A DNA stretch of 64,000 nt, taken from a bacterium. Lineage in GTDB: Bacteria > Cyanobacteriota > Vampirovibrionia > Gastranaerophilales > Gastranaerophilaceae. The position numbers and the translations under genes were made by a program. The notes below the pieces were generated by a model that did not search any database, had not been told where the DNA came from, and was given only the letters and a program-made list of their open reading frames with translations. The stretch is taken from the NCBI GenBank assembly GCA_017478515.1, contig JAFVDH010000022.1, positions 1-64,000 of the forward strand, given 5' to 3'. The number at the start of each line of letters is the position of its first letter. Position 1 is the first letter of the stretch. This document shows, one piece after another, positions 27,692 to 36,688 of this stretch.

Positions 27692-28557
27692 TTAACTCTT
27701 CTCAACTTATTTATAATAGGTAATTCGCTGTCATAAACCTTTTTAATTCCGTCACCGGTTATATTAGGGATTTTTCTAATATCTCTGACAATACGATGAA
27801 TACCGTCAAGCTCAAGACTCGCAGCCTGGTCAGAACCCCAATTTGTTCTGTCATTAGTTATATGGCGTTCAACGGCACTAGCACCGTAAACGGCAGCAAC
27901 TATTGTAGGAAGAAGACCTCTTTCATGTCCTGAATAACCAATCGGACAATTAAACTCTTTTTTTAATGTTTCAATAACTTTTAAATTAATTTCTTTTTCA
28001 TCAGTCGGATAGGTAGACGTGCATTGATATATTATCAAATTATCATCACCCAGAATATCCACGGCATGTCTGATTTGCTCCATAGAACTCATACCTGTAG
28101 ATAAAAAGATTGGTTTGCCTTTAGATTTTGTGTACTTAAGCAAATTGTCATCAGTTAAAGATGCCGCCGCAATTTTAAAACAAGGAACATCAAACTTCTC
28201 TATAAAATCAACAGACGCCTCGTCCCAGCAAGAAGCATACCATAAAATACCTTTTTCTTTACAGTACAAATCTATTTCCCGATATTGCTCAAACCCGAAT
28301 TCCAAACCTCTTTTCAAATCGCCGTTTGTTTCACCGAAAATACTTTGTCTTGGTCTTTCAAGTTCTTCTTTAGAATAAACAACATCCACAGTGCGTTTTT
28401 GAAATTTGACAGCATCACATCCGGCAACGCAAGCTATATCAATAAGTTTTTTTGCCAATGCTACAGAGCCGTTATGATTTATACCAATTTCCGCAGTAAT
28501 AAAACAAGGATGATTGTCACCTACGGTTTTATCAGCTATTTTTACAGTTTTTCTCAT
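27688..28557 (-). CDS. NeuB-family nonulosonic acid synthase without SAF domain
   Basis: A 289-aa TIM-barrel synthase that condenses PEP with an amino sugar. AEIGINHNGS, DAVKFQKRTVDVVYS, FKIAAASLTD, IFLSTGMSS and IGYSGHERG are conserved. The usual C-terminal antifreeze-like (SAF) domain of about 60-70 residues, which closes over the substrate of the dimer partner, is absent: the protein stops soon after RRVK. Product (sialic, legionaminic or a related acid) is not determinable. It is 9 bp after fliO and overlaps the phosphatase by 4 bp. Confidence 0.85.
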   Translation of the reverse strand: MRKTVKIADKTVGDNHPCFITAEIGINHNGSVALAKKLIDIACVAGCDAVKFQKRTVDVVYSKEELERPRQSIFGETNGDLKRGLEFGFEQYREIDLYCKEKGILWYASCWDEASVDFIEKFDVPCFKIAAASLTDDNLLKYTKSKGKPIFLSTGMSSMEQIRHAVDILGDDNLIIYQCTSTYPTDEKEINLKVIETLKKEFNCPIGYSGHERGLLPTIVAAVYGASAVERHITNDRTNWGSDQAASLELDGIHRIVRDIRKIPNITGDGIKKVYDSELPIINKLRRVK

Positions 28558-28566
28558 AAATCCTCT

Positions 28567-29109
28567 TTAAAGATATTTTTTATACAAACCAAAATCATCG
28601 TCATCGTCATCATTATCGTTAATAATCACATCTTTTGACGGAAAAATTTCATCCAAACCCGATTTTGTATCGCTAATATCTTCCTCTTCATCTTCTTCAA
28701 CAATTTCAGGTTCAAAATTGAAATCATCATTGTATTTTACATCGCCTAAATCCTTTAAAACAGTAACCGATGTTTGAGTAACGCCAATAAGCATTTTCTT
28801 CCCGTTAACTTCTACAACCGATAAAGACTTATTATTTCCCAACGGAGTTGTTGATAATACTAAAACTTTATCTTCGAATTCATTTTTTTTAGTTTTTTTA
28901 GCTATTTTTGAATTTATGACATTAAGTTTTGTATAAATAATCCCAGTAAGATATATTAAAGCGATAACAAAAGTAAGTGCACCCAAAACCGTAAAAATAC
29001 TTGTTTCATGGTTTGAATTAAGTCGTAAAATATCTTCTATAGAACACACTGCAAAGCATTTTTGCTGAGCAGCCAACATCATAATCATGTAAATTAAAAG
29101 TTTTTTCAT
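28567..29109 (-). CDS. fliO: flagellar biosynthesis protein FliO
   Basis: A 180-aa protein of the flagellar export gate. A signal-like N-terminus, one membrane helix (about 37-60, FTVLGALTFVIALIYLTGII) and the FliO core VLVLSTTPLGNNKSLSVVEV then LIGVTQTSVTVLKDL are seen. The C-terminal 70 residues are very acidic (a DDDDDD run). FliO helps assemble the FliPQR pore; fliP, fliQ and fliR are not in this window. It appears to start a transcript with neuB and the phosphatase. Confidence 0.75.
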   Translation of the reverse strand: MKKLLIYMIMMLAAQQKCFAVCSIEDILRLNSNHETSIFTVLGALTFVIALIYLTGIIYTKLNVINSKIAKKTKKNEFEDKVLVLSTTPLGNNKSLSVVEVNGKKMLIGVTQTSVTVLKDLGDVKYNDDFNFEPEIVEEDEEEDISDTKSGLDEIFPSKDVIINDNDDDDDDFGLYKKYL

Positions 29110-29172
29110 GTTAAAATACCTATTATTATTTTAAAAATAATATAACACAAAAAAAATTTCGGATAAACAATT

Positions 29173-30444
29173 ATGCTTTGGTACTCATTAAATTTATTTG
29201 TAATATTCATACTTGTTCTACTGTTTATGGTTGTACGTTCAACAAATAAACAGTGGGTGAAGACCGATATGTTTATAGAAGATGCAACAAATATCGTTGA
29301 ATCAATTCGTTCGGGCAACCTTTCAAAAAAAATAGGAAAGATAAATTCTTCATCTGGAGATTCACTTGCTGAGAGCCTTAACCAGCTTATAGACTCATTA
29401 AAAGAAACAGAAGAAAACGTAAGAAAACAACAAGATGAACTGTTAAAACAAAACAGATTTTTGGAAAGTGTATTGAATTCACTTTCTGACGGATTAATTA
29501 TCGTTGACAAAAATACAAAAATCGTAAAAGTTACGCCAAAAATTTCCAATTGGTTCGGACAAAACAGCAAAAAACTTATAGGACAGGATTTGTTCGATTT
29601 TATAGAACCGCTTAACCAAGCACCTATTGAAAACTTACACAGCACAGGAGTTTATATAAAAACATACTCATCAGACCTGTTTGAAGCTACAGCATTAAGA
29701 TTAAATATAGAAGATAAATCAAGCAGATATATCGTTCTTATAAAAAATGTTACAAACCAAAAAGAACTTGAAAAATTAAAAGAAGACTTTGTTGCAACAC
29801 TAACACACGATTTGAAAGTACCAATTGTAGCAGAATCAAATATGCTTGACTTTTTAATGAACGAAACATTTGGAGAAATAAACGATAAGCAGCGAGATGT
29901 GCTTAATAAAATGAAAGGCTCTAACAGCGAGCTTATCGAACTCGTTCAAATGCTTTTAGATACATACAAAAGCAATAATACAGAAATTGAACTGTATAAA
30001 GAAGATACTGATATGAATGAATTTTTAGCGGAAACAATTGATGAAATGAAACCTGTTGCAGAAAAGCAAAACATTAATCTAAACTTTATTTCACCGCAAA
30101 ATACAACATTGAAAATTGATAAACTTCAATTTAAACGTGTTGTCAAAAACCTTATACAAAATGCCCTTTCGTATTCGGAATCATCAAATGATGTTGATAT
30201 AAAAACAAATGTTCAAGGCGGAAATGTTTTCATATCAGTTATAGACTACGGTAAAGGCATAAGCAGCAAAGATATAGATTTAATATTTAATAAATATTAT
30301 TCGACTTCAAAAAGATACAGAAAAGTCGGGACAGGTTTAGGGCTGTACCTTTCTAAGCAAATAGTGGAAGCACATAACGGTGAGATATCAGTTACCAGCG
30401 AAGAGGGTGTTTTAACAGAGTTCAAAATAAAACTTGATATTTAA
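29173..30444 (+). CDS. membrane-bound PAS sensor histidine kinase
   Basis: A 423-aa kinase. One N-terminal helix (about 4-21) is followed by a HAMP-like/coiled-coil linker (30-95), a PAS domain (95-195, LNSLSDGLIIVDKN), HisKA with His212 in ATLTHDLKVPI, and HATPase_c with N-box LIQNALSY, DYGKGIS and GTGLGLYLSK. No large periplasmic sensor is present, so the signal is probably cytoplasmic or membrane-borne. No response regulator is adjacent, so it is an orphan kinase. A terminator follows. Confidence 0.93.
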   Translation: MLWYSLNLFVIFILVLLFMVVRSTNKQWVKTDMFIEDATNIVESIRSGNLSKKIGKINSSSGDSLAESLNQLIDSLKETEENVRKQQDELLKQNRFLESVLNSLSDGLIIVDKNTKIVKVTPKISNWFGQNSKKLIGQDLFDFIEPLNQAPIENLHSTGVYIKTYSSDLFEATALRLNIEDKSSRYIVLIKNVTNQKELEKLKEDFVATLTHDLKVPIVAESNMLDFLMNETFGEINDKQRDVLNKMKGSNSELIELVQMLLDTYKSNNTEIELYKEDTDMNEFLAETIDEMKPVAEKQNINLNFISPQNTTLKIDKLQFKRVVKNLIQNALSYSESSNDVDIKTNVQGGNVFISVIDYGKGISSKDIDLIFNKYYSTSKRYRKVGTGLGLYLSKQIVEAHNGEISVTSEEGVLTEFKIKLDI

Positions 30445-30461
30445 TATATAATAGCATGTTT

Positions 30462-30505
30462 AAGCCGCCAAAAATATTAAAATATTTTTGGCGGCTTTCT
30501 TTGAT
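30462..30505 (+). terminator. terminator after the PAS kinase gene
   Basis: A perfect 17-bp inverted repeat (30462-30478 with 30481-30497) containing GCCGCC is followed by a T-rich tail (TTTCTTTGATTTTT) on the plus strand. It lies between two convergent genes. Confidence 0.88.
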
Positions 30506-30549
30506 TTTTGCTATTTATATTTCAAAGAATTAGTAAATCATATTATATA

Positions 30550-31941
30550 TTATAGCTTACTACCAACGGCTTTATATAGCTCAATATAGCTTATATAGCA
30601 TTCAGAGCGAGTAGAATTAATCAATTTTTCGACATTTAAAAGATTTTCCTGCATTTGAACCAAATCCAATCTGGATATTATACCTTCGTTGTATTTGTTT
30701 TGAGTATAACCAAAATCTTTTGATTCAAGTTCGTGTTGCTTGATGTGTTCATTAAGCTTATCTGTGTCATATTTAACAGAAGCCAATGCGTCATTAACTT
30801 CCTGAATAGCAGTCAAATTAGTTTTGTAATAAGTTTCAAGCATTTTATCATATTGAACTTTTTTCAATTTCAAATTAGCAATTCTTGCACCACCGGTAAA
30901 CACAGGTAACATAGCAGCAGCAGCCAAAGCAGCAATGGTTGTTTCTTTAGAAAACATACTGTGAGTAGCATCTAAAAACGCAATACCTGTTAAATTAATT
31001 GTCGGAAGAAATTCTTTTTTAGCGACTCTCACGTCTATACCGGCTTTTTTAATCATTTTTTCCGCTTTCAAATAATCAGGGCGTGAAGTTATAACTTCAG
31101 ACGAGATTTCAGACGGAATATTTCCGCTAAACTTAATATCATTCAACGGTGTAAAAGCTAAAGTTTCACCCTCATTAGGATTTTCACCGATTAAAACACA
31201 AAATTGGTCTAAAAGTTTTGTTCTGGTTTTCTTTAATTCTATTAAGTCAGAAAGCCCTGCAATATATGCCTTATTAGCTTTAACAGTATCAGAAGTTGAA
31301 ACTAATCCCTCTCTGTTACTTGCAAGCATCATATTATATATATCAAGTCTGGAATTAACAATTTGTTCTTGGTATTTTATAACTTCGTTTAACTTAACTA
31401 TGTTAAAATAAACATAACCAACAGCCGATGCAACAGAAATATACGCAGCTCTTTCATCATCTTTTGATGCATTATAAAGTTCTTTTACCGCACGGGTTTT
31501 ATCCCTGTTTTTTAAGAAGATATCAACTTCATAATTGAATGCAGCGGGAACATTTACAGCAAAATTATCTTTTGACATAGGCACATTCATAAACGCAGGA
31601 GCAACACCTATTCCAACAGTCGGTAATTCATTTGCAAATTGAACTTTCATATTTTGGTAATATTGTTTAACAGTTAAACTTGCAATTTTTAAATCATAAT
31701 TGTGCTTAATCGCTAAATCAATATATCTGTTTAAATTATCATCATTAAATTGATTCCAAAAATCCATATTGATATAAGCATATTTGTAATCGTCAGTTTC
31801 TTTTTTACCCTTTTTAACTTTGTGTTTATAAACATTAGCCTGCTTACTGCTGTTTGTGTCAGATATAGCCTGAGCCGGTACAGCATAAGTAAAACCAAAG
31901 CATGCCAATAAGCAAATAGCCGTTAATTTCTTTATATTCAT
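30550..31941 (-). CDS. TolC-family outer-membrane efflux channel
   Basis: A 463-aa channel with a signal peptide (MNIKKLTAICLLACFGFTYA, cleavage near AQA) and two tandem OEP repeats of long helices, typical of OprM/NodT. It shows Asn/Leu-rich helix segments such as YIDLAIKHNYDLKIA and RPDYLKAEKMIKKAG. No lipobox Cys is seen at the cleavage site, unlike many NodT proteins. I use the ATG at 31941 with GGGAAG before it; an upstream ATG at 31989 would destroy the signal peptide. Divergent marR-emrAB makes this the likely third component of that pump. Confidence 0.92.
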   Translation of the reverse strand: MNIKKLTAICLLACFGFTYAVPAQAISDTNSSKQANVYKHKVKKGKKETDDYKYAYINMDFWNQFNDDNLNRYIDLAIKHNYDLKIASLTVKQYYQNMKVQFANELPTVGIGVAPAFMNVPMSKDNFAVNVPAAFNYEVDIFLKNRDKTRAVKELYNASKDDERAAYISVASAVGYVYFNIVKLNEVIKYQEQIVNSRLDIYNMMLASNREGLVSTSDTVKANKAYIAGLSDLIELKKTRTKLLDQFCVLIGENPNEGETLAFTPLNDIKFSGNIPSEISSEVITSRPDYLKAEKMIKKAGIDVRVAKKEFLPTINLTGIAFLDATHSMFSKETTIAALAAAAMLPVFTGGARIANLKLKKVQYDKMLETYYKTNLTAIQEVNDALASVKYDTDKLNEHIKQHELESKDFGYTQNKYNEGIISRLDLVQMQENLLNVEKLINSTRSECYISYIELYKAVGSKL

Positions 31942-31959
31942 TTCACTTCCCTTTATAAC

Positions 31960-31988
31960 TTGACAAATCTGATAGGGACATGTTAACA
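31960..31988 (+). promoter_or_regulatory. marR-emrAB promoter
   Basis: -35 TTGACA (31960-31965), 17-bp spacer, -10 TTAACA (31983-31988), about 50 bp ahead of the marR ATG. The -10 lies inside the palindrome ATGTTAACAT. Confidence 0.65.
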
Positions 31989-32008
31989 TATTTCTGTTAC
32001 AAATGCAA
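31980..32008 (-). promoter_or_regulatory. TolC-gene promoter, overlapping the marR promoter
   Basis: On the minus strand -35 TTGCAT (32003-32008), 17-bp spacer and -10 TAACAT (31980-31985). Its -10 shares the palindrome ATGTTAACAT with the divergent marR promoter. Confidence 0.6.
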
Positions 32009-32028
32009 CATGTTTTTTTTGTAACAGA
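31980..32028. promoter_or_regulatory. MarR operator region
   Basis: Three symmetric elements lie between the divergent genes: ATGTTAACAT (31980-31989), AACATGTT (32007-32014), and the inverted repeat TCTGTTACAAA (31993-32003) with TTTGTAACAGA (32018-32028). MarR proteins bind such palindromes; one bound at ATGTTAACAT would block both -10 boxes. Confidence 0.6.
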
Positions 32029-32039
32029 TTAGGGGAAGA

Positions 32040-32516
32040 ATGGAAGAATTAGCAGAAAACAGTATAATACATTTTCAGAACAGTGTTTTGTTCGAAATCG
32101 AACAAATTTCAAAGTACGCACATGAACTTTCGAAAGATTTTTTCAAAAAACATAACATACCGATAACACCTGAAGAATTCAGAATGCTTGACGTACTATA
32201 CTGTAATCCAAATTCTTGCCAAAGAGATTTAGCAAAAATTATACTAAGAGATAGAATTCATACAGGAAGACTTATTGATTCCTTAGAAAAAAAAGGTATG
32301 TTGGAAAGACATAACGAAACAAAGGGAAAAAGACTTGTAAAACGAATGACAATAACGAAAAAAGGAATGGATTGCTACGTAGAAACAATCGAAGCAATTC
32401 AACCTCAATTTAAAAAACTGGAAGAAAAATTCACTTTAAATCAAATAGAAGAACTAAGAGCAACATTACAAAGATTAAAACAAAATATTTCGGAAATTGT
32501 TGATTTAAAAATTTAA
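32040..32516 (+). CDS. MarR-family transcriptional regulator
   Basis: A 158-aa winged-helix repressor. The DNA-binding part has the recognition segment DRIHTGRLIDSLEKKGMLER and the wing KGKRLVKRMTITKKG; long terminal helices make the dimer. Members usually repress a neighbouring efflux pump until a small ligand binds. The gene heads marR-emrA-emrB, 26 bp before emrA, and faces the TolC gene. An AGGGGAAG ribosome site precedes the ATG. Confidence 0.93.
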   Translation: MEELAENSIIHFQNSVLFEIEQISKYAHELSKDFFKKHNIPITPEEFRMLDVLYCNPNSCQRDLAKIILRDRIHTGRLIDSLEKKGMLERHNETKGKRLVKRMTITKKGMDCYVETIEAIQPQFKKLEEKFTLNQIEELRATLQRLKQNISEIVDLKI

Positions 32517-32542
32517 TATAAGAAAATTAAGGAGAATATAAA

Positions 32543-33526
32543 ATGACAGAAGATAAGGAATTAAAAAAAGAATTGAAACACAGTTATAAAAAGTCCATAA
32601 TTATTGTAATAGCTATTGTATTAATCTTGACGATAGTAATAGCGATAATAAACGAAAGCCATTACCAATCAACAGAAGATGCGTACGTAGAAAACCATAC
32701 CGTACAAGTAGCACCACGTGTATCAGGTCAAATAACAAAAGTATATATAACAGATAACCAAAAAGTTAAGTCCGGTGACTTGGTAGCAGAAATAGATGAT
32801 GCCGATTACAAAGTAAAATTGGAACAGGCAGAAGCTAATTACCAAAAAGCACTTAAGGCTCAAAATATAGCACAAGCTAACATGTCAGCAGTTGATGCAG
32901 AAATAGAACTTGCAAGAAAAGATGTAGAAAGATATACAAATTTGTATGAAACAGGTTCTGTATCAAAACAAACACTTGACAGAGCCGTTACCAACTATGA
33001 AAGCATAAAAGCTAAACAAGAAAATGCAATTCAATCTTTAATGACAAAAGACCAAACAAATGTTGCCGATTCGGATATAAAAGCTCTAAAAGCAATAAGA
33101 GACCAAGCACAACTTAACTTGTCATATACCAAAATATATGCACCGCAAAACGGAACAGTTTCAAATAAAAGAGTTGAAAAAGGTGCGTATGTTCAAGTTG
33201 GAAGTCCTTTATTTGTAATAGTACCAAATGAAGTATGGGTAGTTGCGAATTTTAAAGAAAATCAGCTTGAATATATGAGACCGGGACAAAAAGTTCAAAT
33301 AAAAGTTGATACATATCCGAACCATAAATTTGAAGGAAAAGTTGACAGTATACAAAGAGCATCAGGGGCAAAATCAAGCTTATTTCCACCTGAAAATGCC
33401 GTTGGTTCATTTGTAAAAATTGTTCAAAGAATTCCTGTTAAGATTGTATTTACTGAAGATTACGATAAAGATAAATATTTACTTGTACCTGGAATGTCTG
33501 TTATTCCTAAAGTAAGAGTTAAATAG
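32543..33526 (+). CDS. emrA: EmrA/HlyD-type efflux adaptor
   Basis: A 327-aa adaptor with one N-terminal helix (about 15-35), lipoyl halves VAPRVSGQITKVYITDNQ and TKIYAPQNGTVSNKRVEKG, a coiled-coil hairpin (about 88-190) and a C-terminal barrel. It bridges the MFS pump and the outer-membrane channel. An AAGGAG ribosome site precedes the ATG. The pump gene follows by 21 bp. Confidence 0.93.
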   Translation: MTEDKELKKELKHSYKKSIIIVIAIVLILTIVIAIINESHYQSTEDAYVENHTVQVAPRVSGQITKVYITDNQKVKSGDLVAEIDDADYKVKLEQAEANYQKALKAQNIAQANMSAVDAEIELARKDVERYTNLYETGSVSKQTLDRAVTNYESIKAKQENAIQSLMTKDQTNVADSDIKALKAIRDQAQLNLSYTKIYAPQNGTVSNKRVEKGAYVQVGSPLFVIVPNEVWVVANFKENQLEYMRPGQKVQIKVDTYPNHKFEGKVDSIQRASGAKSSLFPPENAVGSFVKIVQRIPVKIVFTEDYDKDKYLLVPGMSVIPKVRVK

Positions 33527-33547
33527 AAATAAATAAAGACAAGAAAA

Positions 33548-35116
33548 ATGAGTACAGCAGAAGAAATAACAGCAAATGAATGGAAACCAAAACATAGCCC
33601 TTGGCTAATTTGTCTCCCAACAATTTTGGCGGGTTTTATGTTTGTTTTGGATGAAACAATTGCAAATGTTGCACTGCCTCATATGGCTGGTACATTTTCT
33701 GCAAGTAGAGAAGATTCTACCTGGATTTTAACCTGTTATTTAGTAGCCAGTGGAATAACTGTACCTACTGTTGACTGGTTTTGTAAGTTATTAGGTAGAA
33801 AAAACTTTTTTATGTTAAGTCTTATAATTTTTACTATTGCCTCGTTTTGCTGTGGTATAGCAGATTCGTTGACTACAATTTTAATTGCAAGAGGTATACA
33901 AGGCTTTGGAGGAGGAGGAATTCTTCCTATTTGTCAAGCCGTAATGCTCGAATCGTTTCCTAAAGAAAAAAGAGGACAAGCGATGGCAGTATTTGGTCTT
34001 GTCGTAATTATTGCTCCAATTATAGGGCCTGTTGTCGGTGGGTGGATTACTGATAATCTTAATTGGCCTTGGATTTTCTTTATAAATATACCTATCGGCT
34101 TTATTGCCTTATATTTAGCAAAAACTTTTCTTGAAGATCCACCTTACGCAAAAAGACAACAAAATGTTAAAATGGATTATTGGGGATTTTTCTTCCTTAT
34201 AACTTGGATTATAGCATTACAAATTGTTCTTGATAAAGGAAACAATGCGGATTGGTTTAATGCTACTTGGATTTGCCAGTTGTTCACAGTATCTTGTATA
34301 TCTTGCGTATTGTTTATTATTTCTCAAGTAAAAAATAAAGAATCGTTAATTGATTTATCTATATTTAAAGATAGAAATTATCTTATTGGAACGTTAGTAC
34401 AAGTTATTATGATGGCAGTATTGCTCGCATCATTGGCAATTTTACCACAATTTTTGCAAATCATGATGGGTTATAGTGCATACTTAAGTGGTCTATCAAT
34501 AATGCCTAGAGGATTAGGAAGTTTAACAGCAACAATTATTTGTGGTGTTCTGTCTAATAAAGTAGATAATAGAATTCTTCTTGTTATAGGCCTTTTACTG
34601 GTTGGCATTGCAGGTTTTTCTTTAGGATTTTTAAATCTTGATATTGCAAGCATCAACATTGCTATACCAAACTTCATCTTTGGCTTTGGAATGGGGTTGT
34701 CTTTCATTCCTGTTATTGCTTTATCAGTTGTTACTCTTAGCAATAATCAAATGACAAATGCCAGCGGTGTTCAAAATTTATTAAAAAACATTGGAGGTGC
34801 AATTGGAACATCTCTAGCAAGCACACTGATTTCAAGATTTTCACAAATTCACCAATCATATTTAGTTGACAATTTAACACCATTAAATCCCGTTTTTACG
34901 GAAAGATTAAATGCTATATGGGGAGCATTAATGCAGTACACATCAGTTGATATGTCAAATTATATGGCTCAATATTCTATTTATGGTTCAATGATAAAAC
35001 AAGCAACTTTATTCGGATTTATGGAAACTTTCAGAATTTGCGGACTTGCATGCTTTATCGTAATTCCGTTTATATTCTTGCTTAAGGGAATATCAAAATC
35101 AGACGAAAAAGCGTAA
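33548..35116 (+). CDS. emrB: EmrB/DHA2-family MFS drug exporter
   Basis: A 522-aa, 14-helix proton antiporter. Motif D1 LDETIANVALP (about 37-47), the loop motif A remnant DWFCKLLGRKNFF, motif C in IGPVVGGWI, and the DHA2 helix pair near 200-260 are present. It works with EmrA and the TolC-like channel to expel hydrophobic compounds. Ribosome site is weak (AAGACAAG). It ends convergently with the FAD oxidoreductase gene 33 bp away. Confidence 0.94.
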   Translation: MSTAEEITANEWKPKHSPWLICLPTILAGFMFVLDETIANVALPHMAGTFSASREDSTWILTCYLVASGITVPTVDWFCKLLGRKNFFMLSLIIFTIASFCCGIADSLTTILIARGIQGFGGGGILPICQAVMLESFPKEKRGQAMAVFGLVVIIAPIIGPVVGGWITDNLNWPWIFFINIPIGFIALYLAKTFLEDPPYAKRQQNVKMDYWGFFFLITWIIALQIVLDKGNNADWFNATWICQLFTVSCISCVLFIISQVKNKESLIDLSIFKDRNYLIGTLVQVIMMAVLLASLAILPQFLQIMMGYSAYLSGLSIMPRGLGSLTATIICGVLSNKVDNRILLVIGLLLVGIAGFSLGFLNLDIASINIAIPNFIFGFGMGLSFIPVIALSVVTLSNNQMTNASGVQNLLKNIGGAIGTSLASTLISRFSQIHQSYLVDNLTPLNPVFTERLNAIWGALMQYTSVDMSNYMAQYSIYGSMIKQATLFGFMETFRICGLACFIVIPFIFLLKGISKSDEKA

Positions 35117-35149
35117 AAACAAACATAAAAGTAATAATAAAAATCTTAC

Positions 35150-36688
35150 TTATTTTAATTCTTGGTAAGTATTTTCCGTATTTACACTCCACAAAATTTC
35201 TTTATTCAAATTATTTTTTATAATCCTTACCGCTTCAAAACCACTAAGCATTGAATGATCCATATTATTATATTTATGCTGGCCGTTTCTACCAATACAG
35301 TATAAATTTTCAAAATTATTCAAGTATTTTTTTACAATATCAAAATCTTTAAAAGTATCAAAATATGCGGGATAGGCCTTTTGAACTTTGACTCGCTTAG
35401 AAAAAATAACGTCTTTCTTGTCTAAAATACCAATTGTTTCGGCCTCTTCTATTGCAAAATTTATAAATTCATCGTCTGACATATTCCAATATTCGTCATT
35501 TTCATTGCAAAAATACTCCAATGATATAAGAACCTTATCCTCAAAATCTTTAACCAAATAAGGCGACCAATTATTCATAACTTGTAATCTTCCGACCTTT
35601 ACATCCGGCTCTTGAATATATATCCAATTATCAGGACAAATATTATTTATGGTTTTATATTTTGTATTATTTTTCAGTTTTAAATCGCTCAAATATAATG
35701 CCACAAGCATATAATCACGATATGGCAGATTTTTTGCGGTATTCAAAATATTTTCATCAGGATAATACTTTAGCCCGCAAACCAAATCTTTAACAGGCAT
35801 AGAAGAAATCACATAGTCACCGAAATATTCATAATGGTTTGAATTTTCAATTACTGTCAAAGAAGATATTCTGTTATTTTCATTATTTAAAGCAACAACT
35901 TTAGTATTAAGATGAATTTCGCCGCCGTTATTTACAATAAAATCAGCCATCAATTTCCATAACTGGCCGCAGCCGAACTTTGGATAGAAAAATTCATCAA
36001 TAAGTGTTGTTTCTTTATTTTTAGTTAATTTTAACGCATTTAAAACAGCTTTTGTTAAAGAAAGCCCCTTAATTCTTTGTTCACCCCATTCTTTAGAAAT
36101 ATCTTTAGGATGCCTGCCCCATACTTTTTCCGTATAATTTTCAAAAAAAGTTGAATACAAAACCTTGCCGAAACGATTTATCATAAAATCTTCAAGTGTT
36201 TTTTCATCACGTTTCACAAAACAAGATTTAAAATAACTCATACCAGCCAAAAAAGTTTTTATAATCCCAAGATTTAGAATAGTAGTTAACTTTAAAGAAA
36301 CAGGATAATCAAAGAATTTACGAGTATAATAAATTCTTGAAAATCTGCGACGTTTTAGCATAACCTCATCAGACACCTCAGGGTCAGAGCCAATATCAGA
36401 AAGGTTTTCGACTTCTCTATTCAAAATTTTATCATCTATAGACTTTACACCCTGGAGAGGCAGAATATTTTCCCAAAAATCAAGAATTTCCTGAGACTTA
36501 GAATACATTCTGTGCCCGCCCAAATCAACACCACAACCATTAAAATCGACTGTTCTTGATATTCCTCCGACTTCTGACAATTCTTCTAAGATTATAGGTT
36601 TTATGTCATCAGTTTCGGTCAAGAACTTATATGCAGCGGCAAGTCCGGCAGGCCCTGCACCTATTATCAGTGCAATTTTATTTCTCAT
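35150..36688 (-). CDS. FAD-dependent oxidoreductase (amine oxidase / UGM-like)
   Basis: A 512-aa flavoprotein. The N-terminal Rossmann motif IIGAGPAGLAAAYKF, followed by a Glu (ILEE), and VGGISRTVDFNGCGVDLGGHRMY are typical of protoporphyrinogen oxidase/UDP-galactopyranose-mutase-like enzymes. The C-terminal FAD contact is GRNGQHKYNNMDHSM. Homologues often sit in polysaccharide loci, and neighbours here (trmFO, wecB) fit loosely. The exact substrate is unknown. It overlaps the end of trmFO by 4 bp. Confidence 0.8.
   Translation of the reverse strand: MRNKIALIIGAGPAGLAAAYKFLTETDDIKPIILEELSEVGGISRTVDFNGCGVDLGGHRMYSKSQEILDFWENILPLQGVKSIDDKILNREVENLSDIGSDPEVSDEVMLKRRRFSRIYYTRKFFDYPVSLKLTTILNLGIIKTFLAGMSYFKSCFVKRDEKTLEDFMINRFGKVLYSTFFENYTEKVWGRHPKDISKEWGEQRIKGLSLTKAVLNALKLTKNKETTLIDEFFYPKFGCGQLWKLMADFIVNNGGEIHLNTKVVALNNENNRISSLTVIENSNHYEYFGDYVISSMPVKDLVCGLKYYPDENILNTAKNLPYRDYMLVALYLSDLKLKNNTKYKTINNICPDNWIYIQEPDVKVGRLQVMNNWSPYLVKDFEDKVLISLEYFCNENDEYWNMSDDEFINFAIEEAETIGILDKKDVIFSKRVKVQKAYPAYFDTFKDFDIVKKYLNNFENLYCIGRNGQHKYNNMDHSMLSGFEAVRIIKNNLNKEILWSVNTENTYQELK

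Noticed and set aside
29106..29645. 179-codon open frame on the minus strand opposite the PAS kinase
   Set aside because: It lies wholly antisense to a well-conserved histidine kinase, has a Ser/Phe/Ile-rich composition typical of an antisense shadow, and has no ribosome site.
30550..31989. Upstream ATG at 31989 as start of the TolC-like gene
   Set aside because: It would place 16 residues before a clear signal peptide and lies inside the promoter/operator region.
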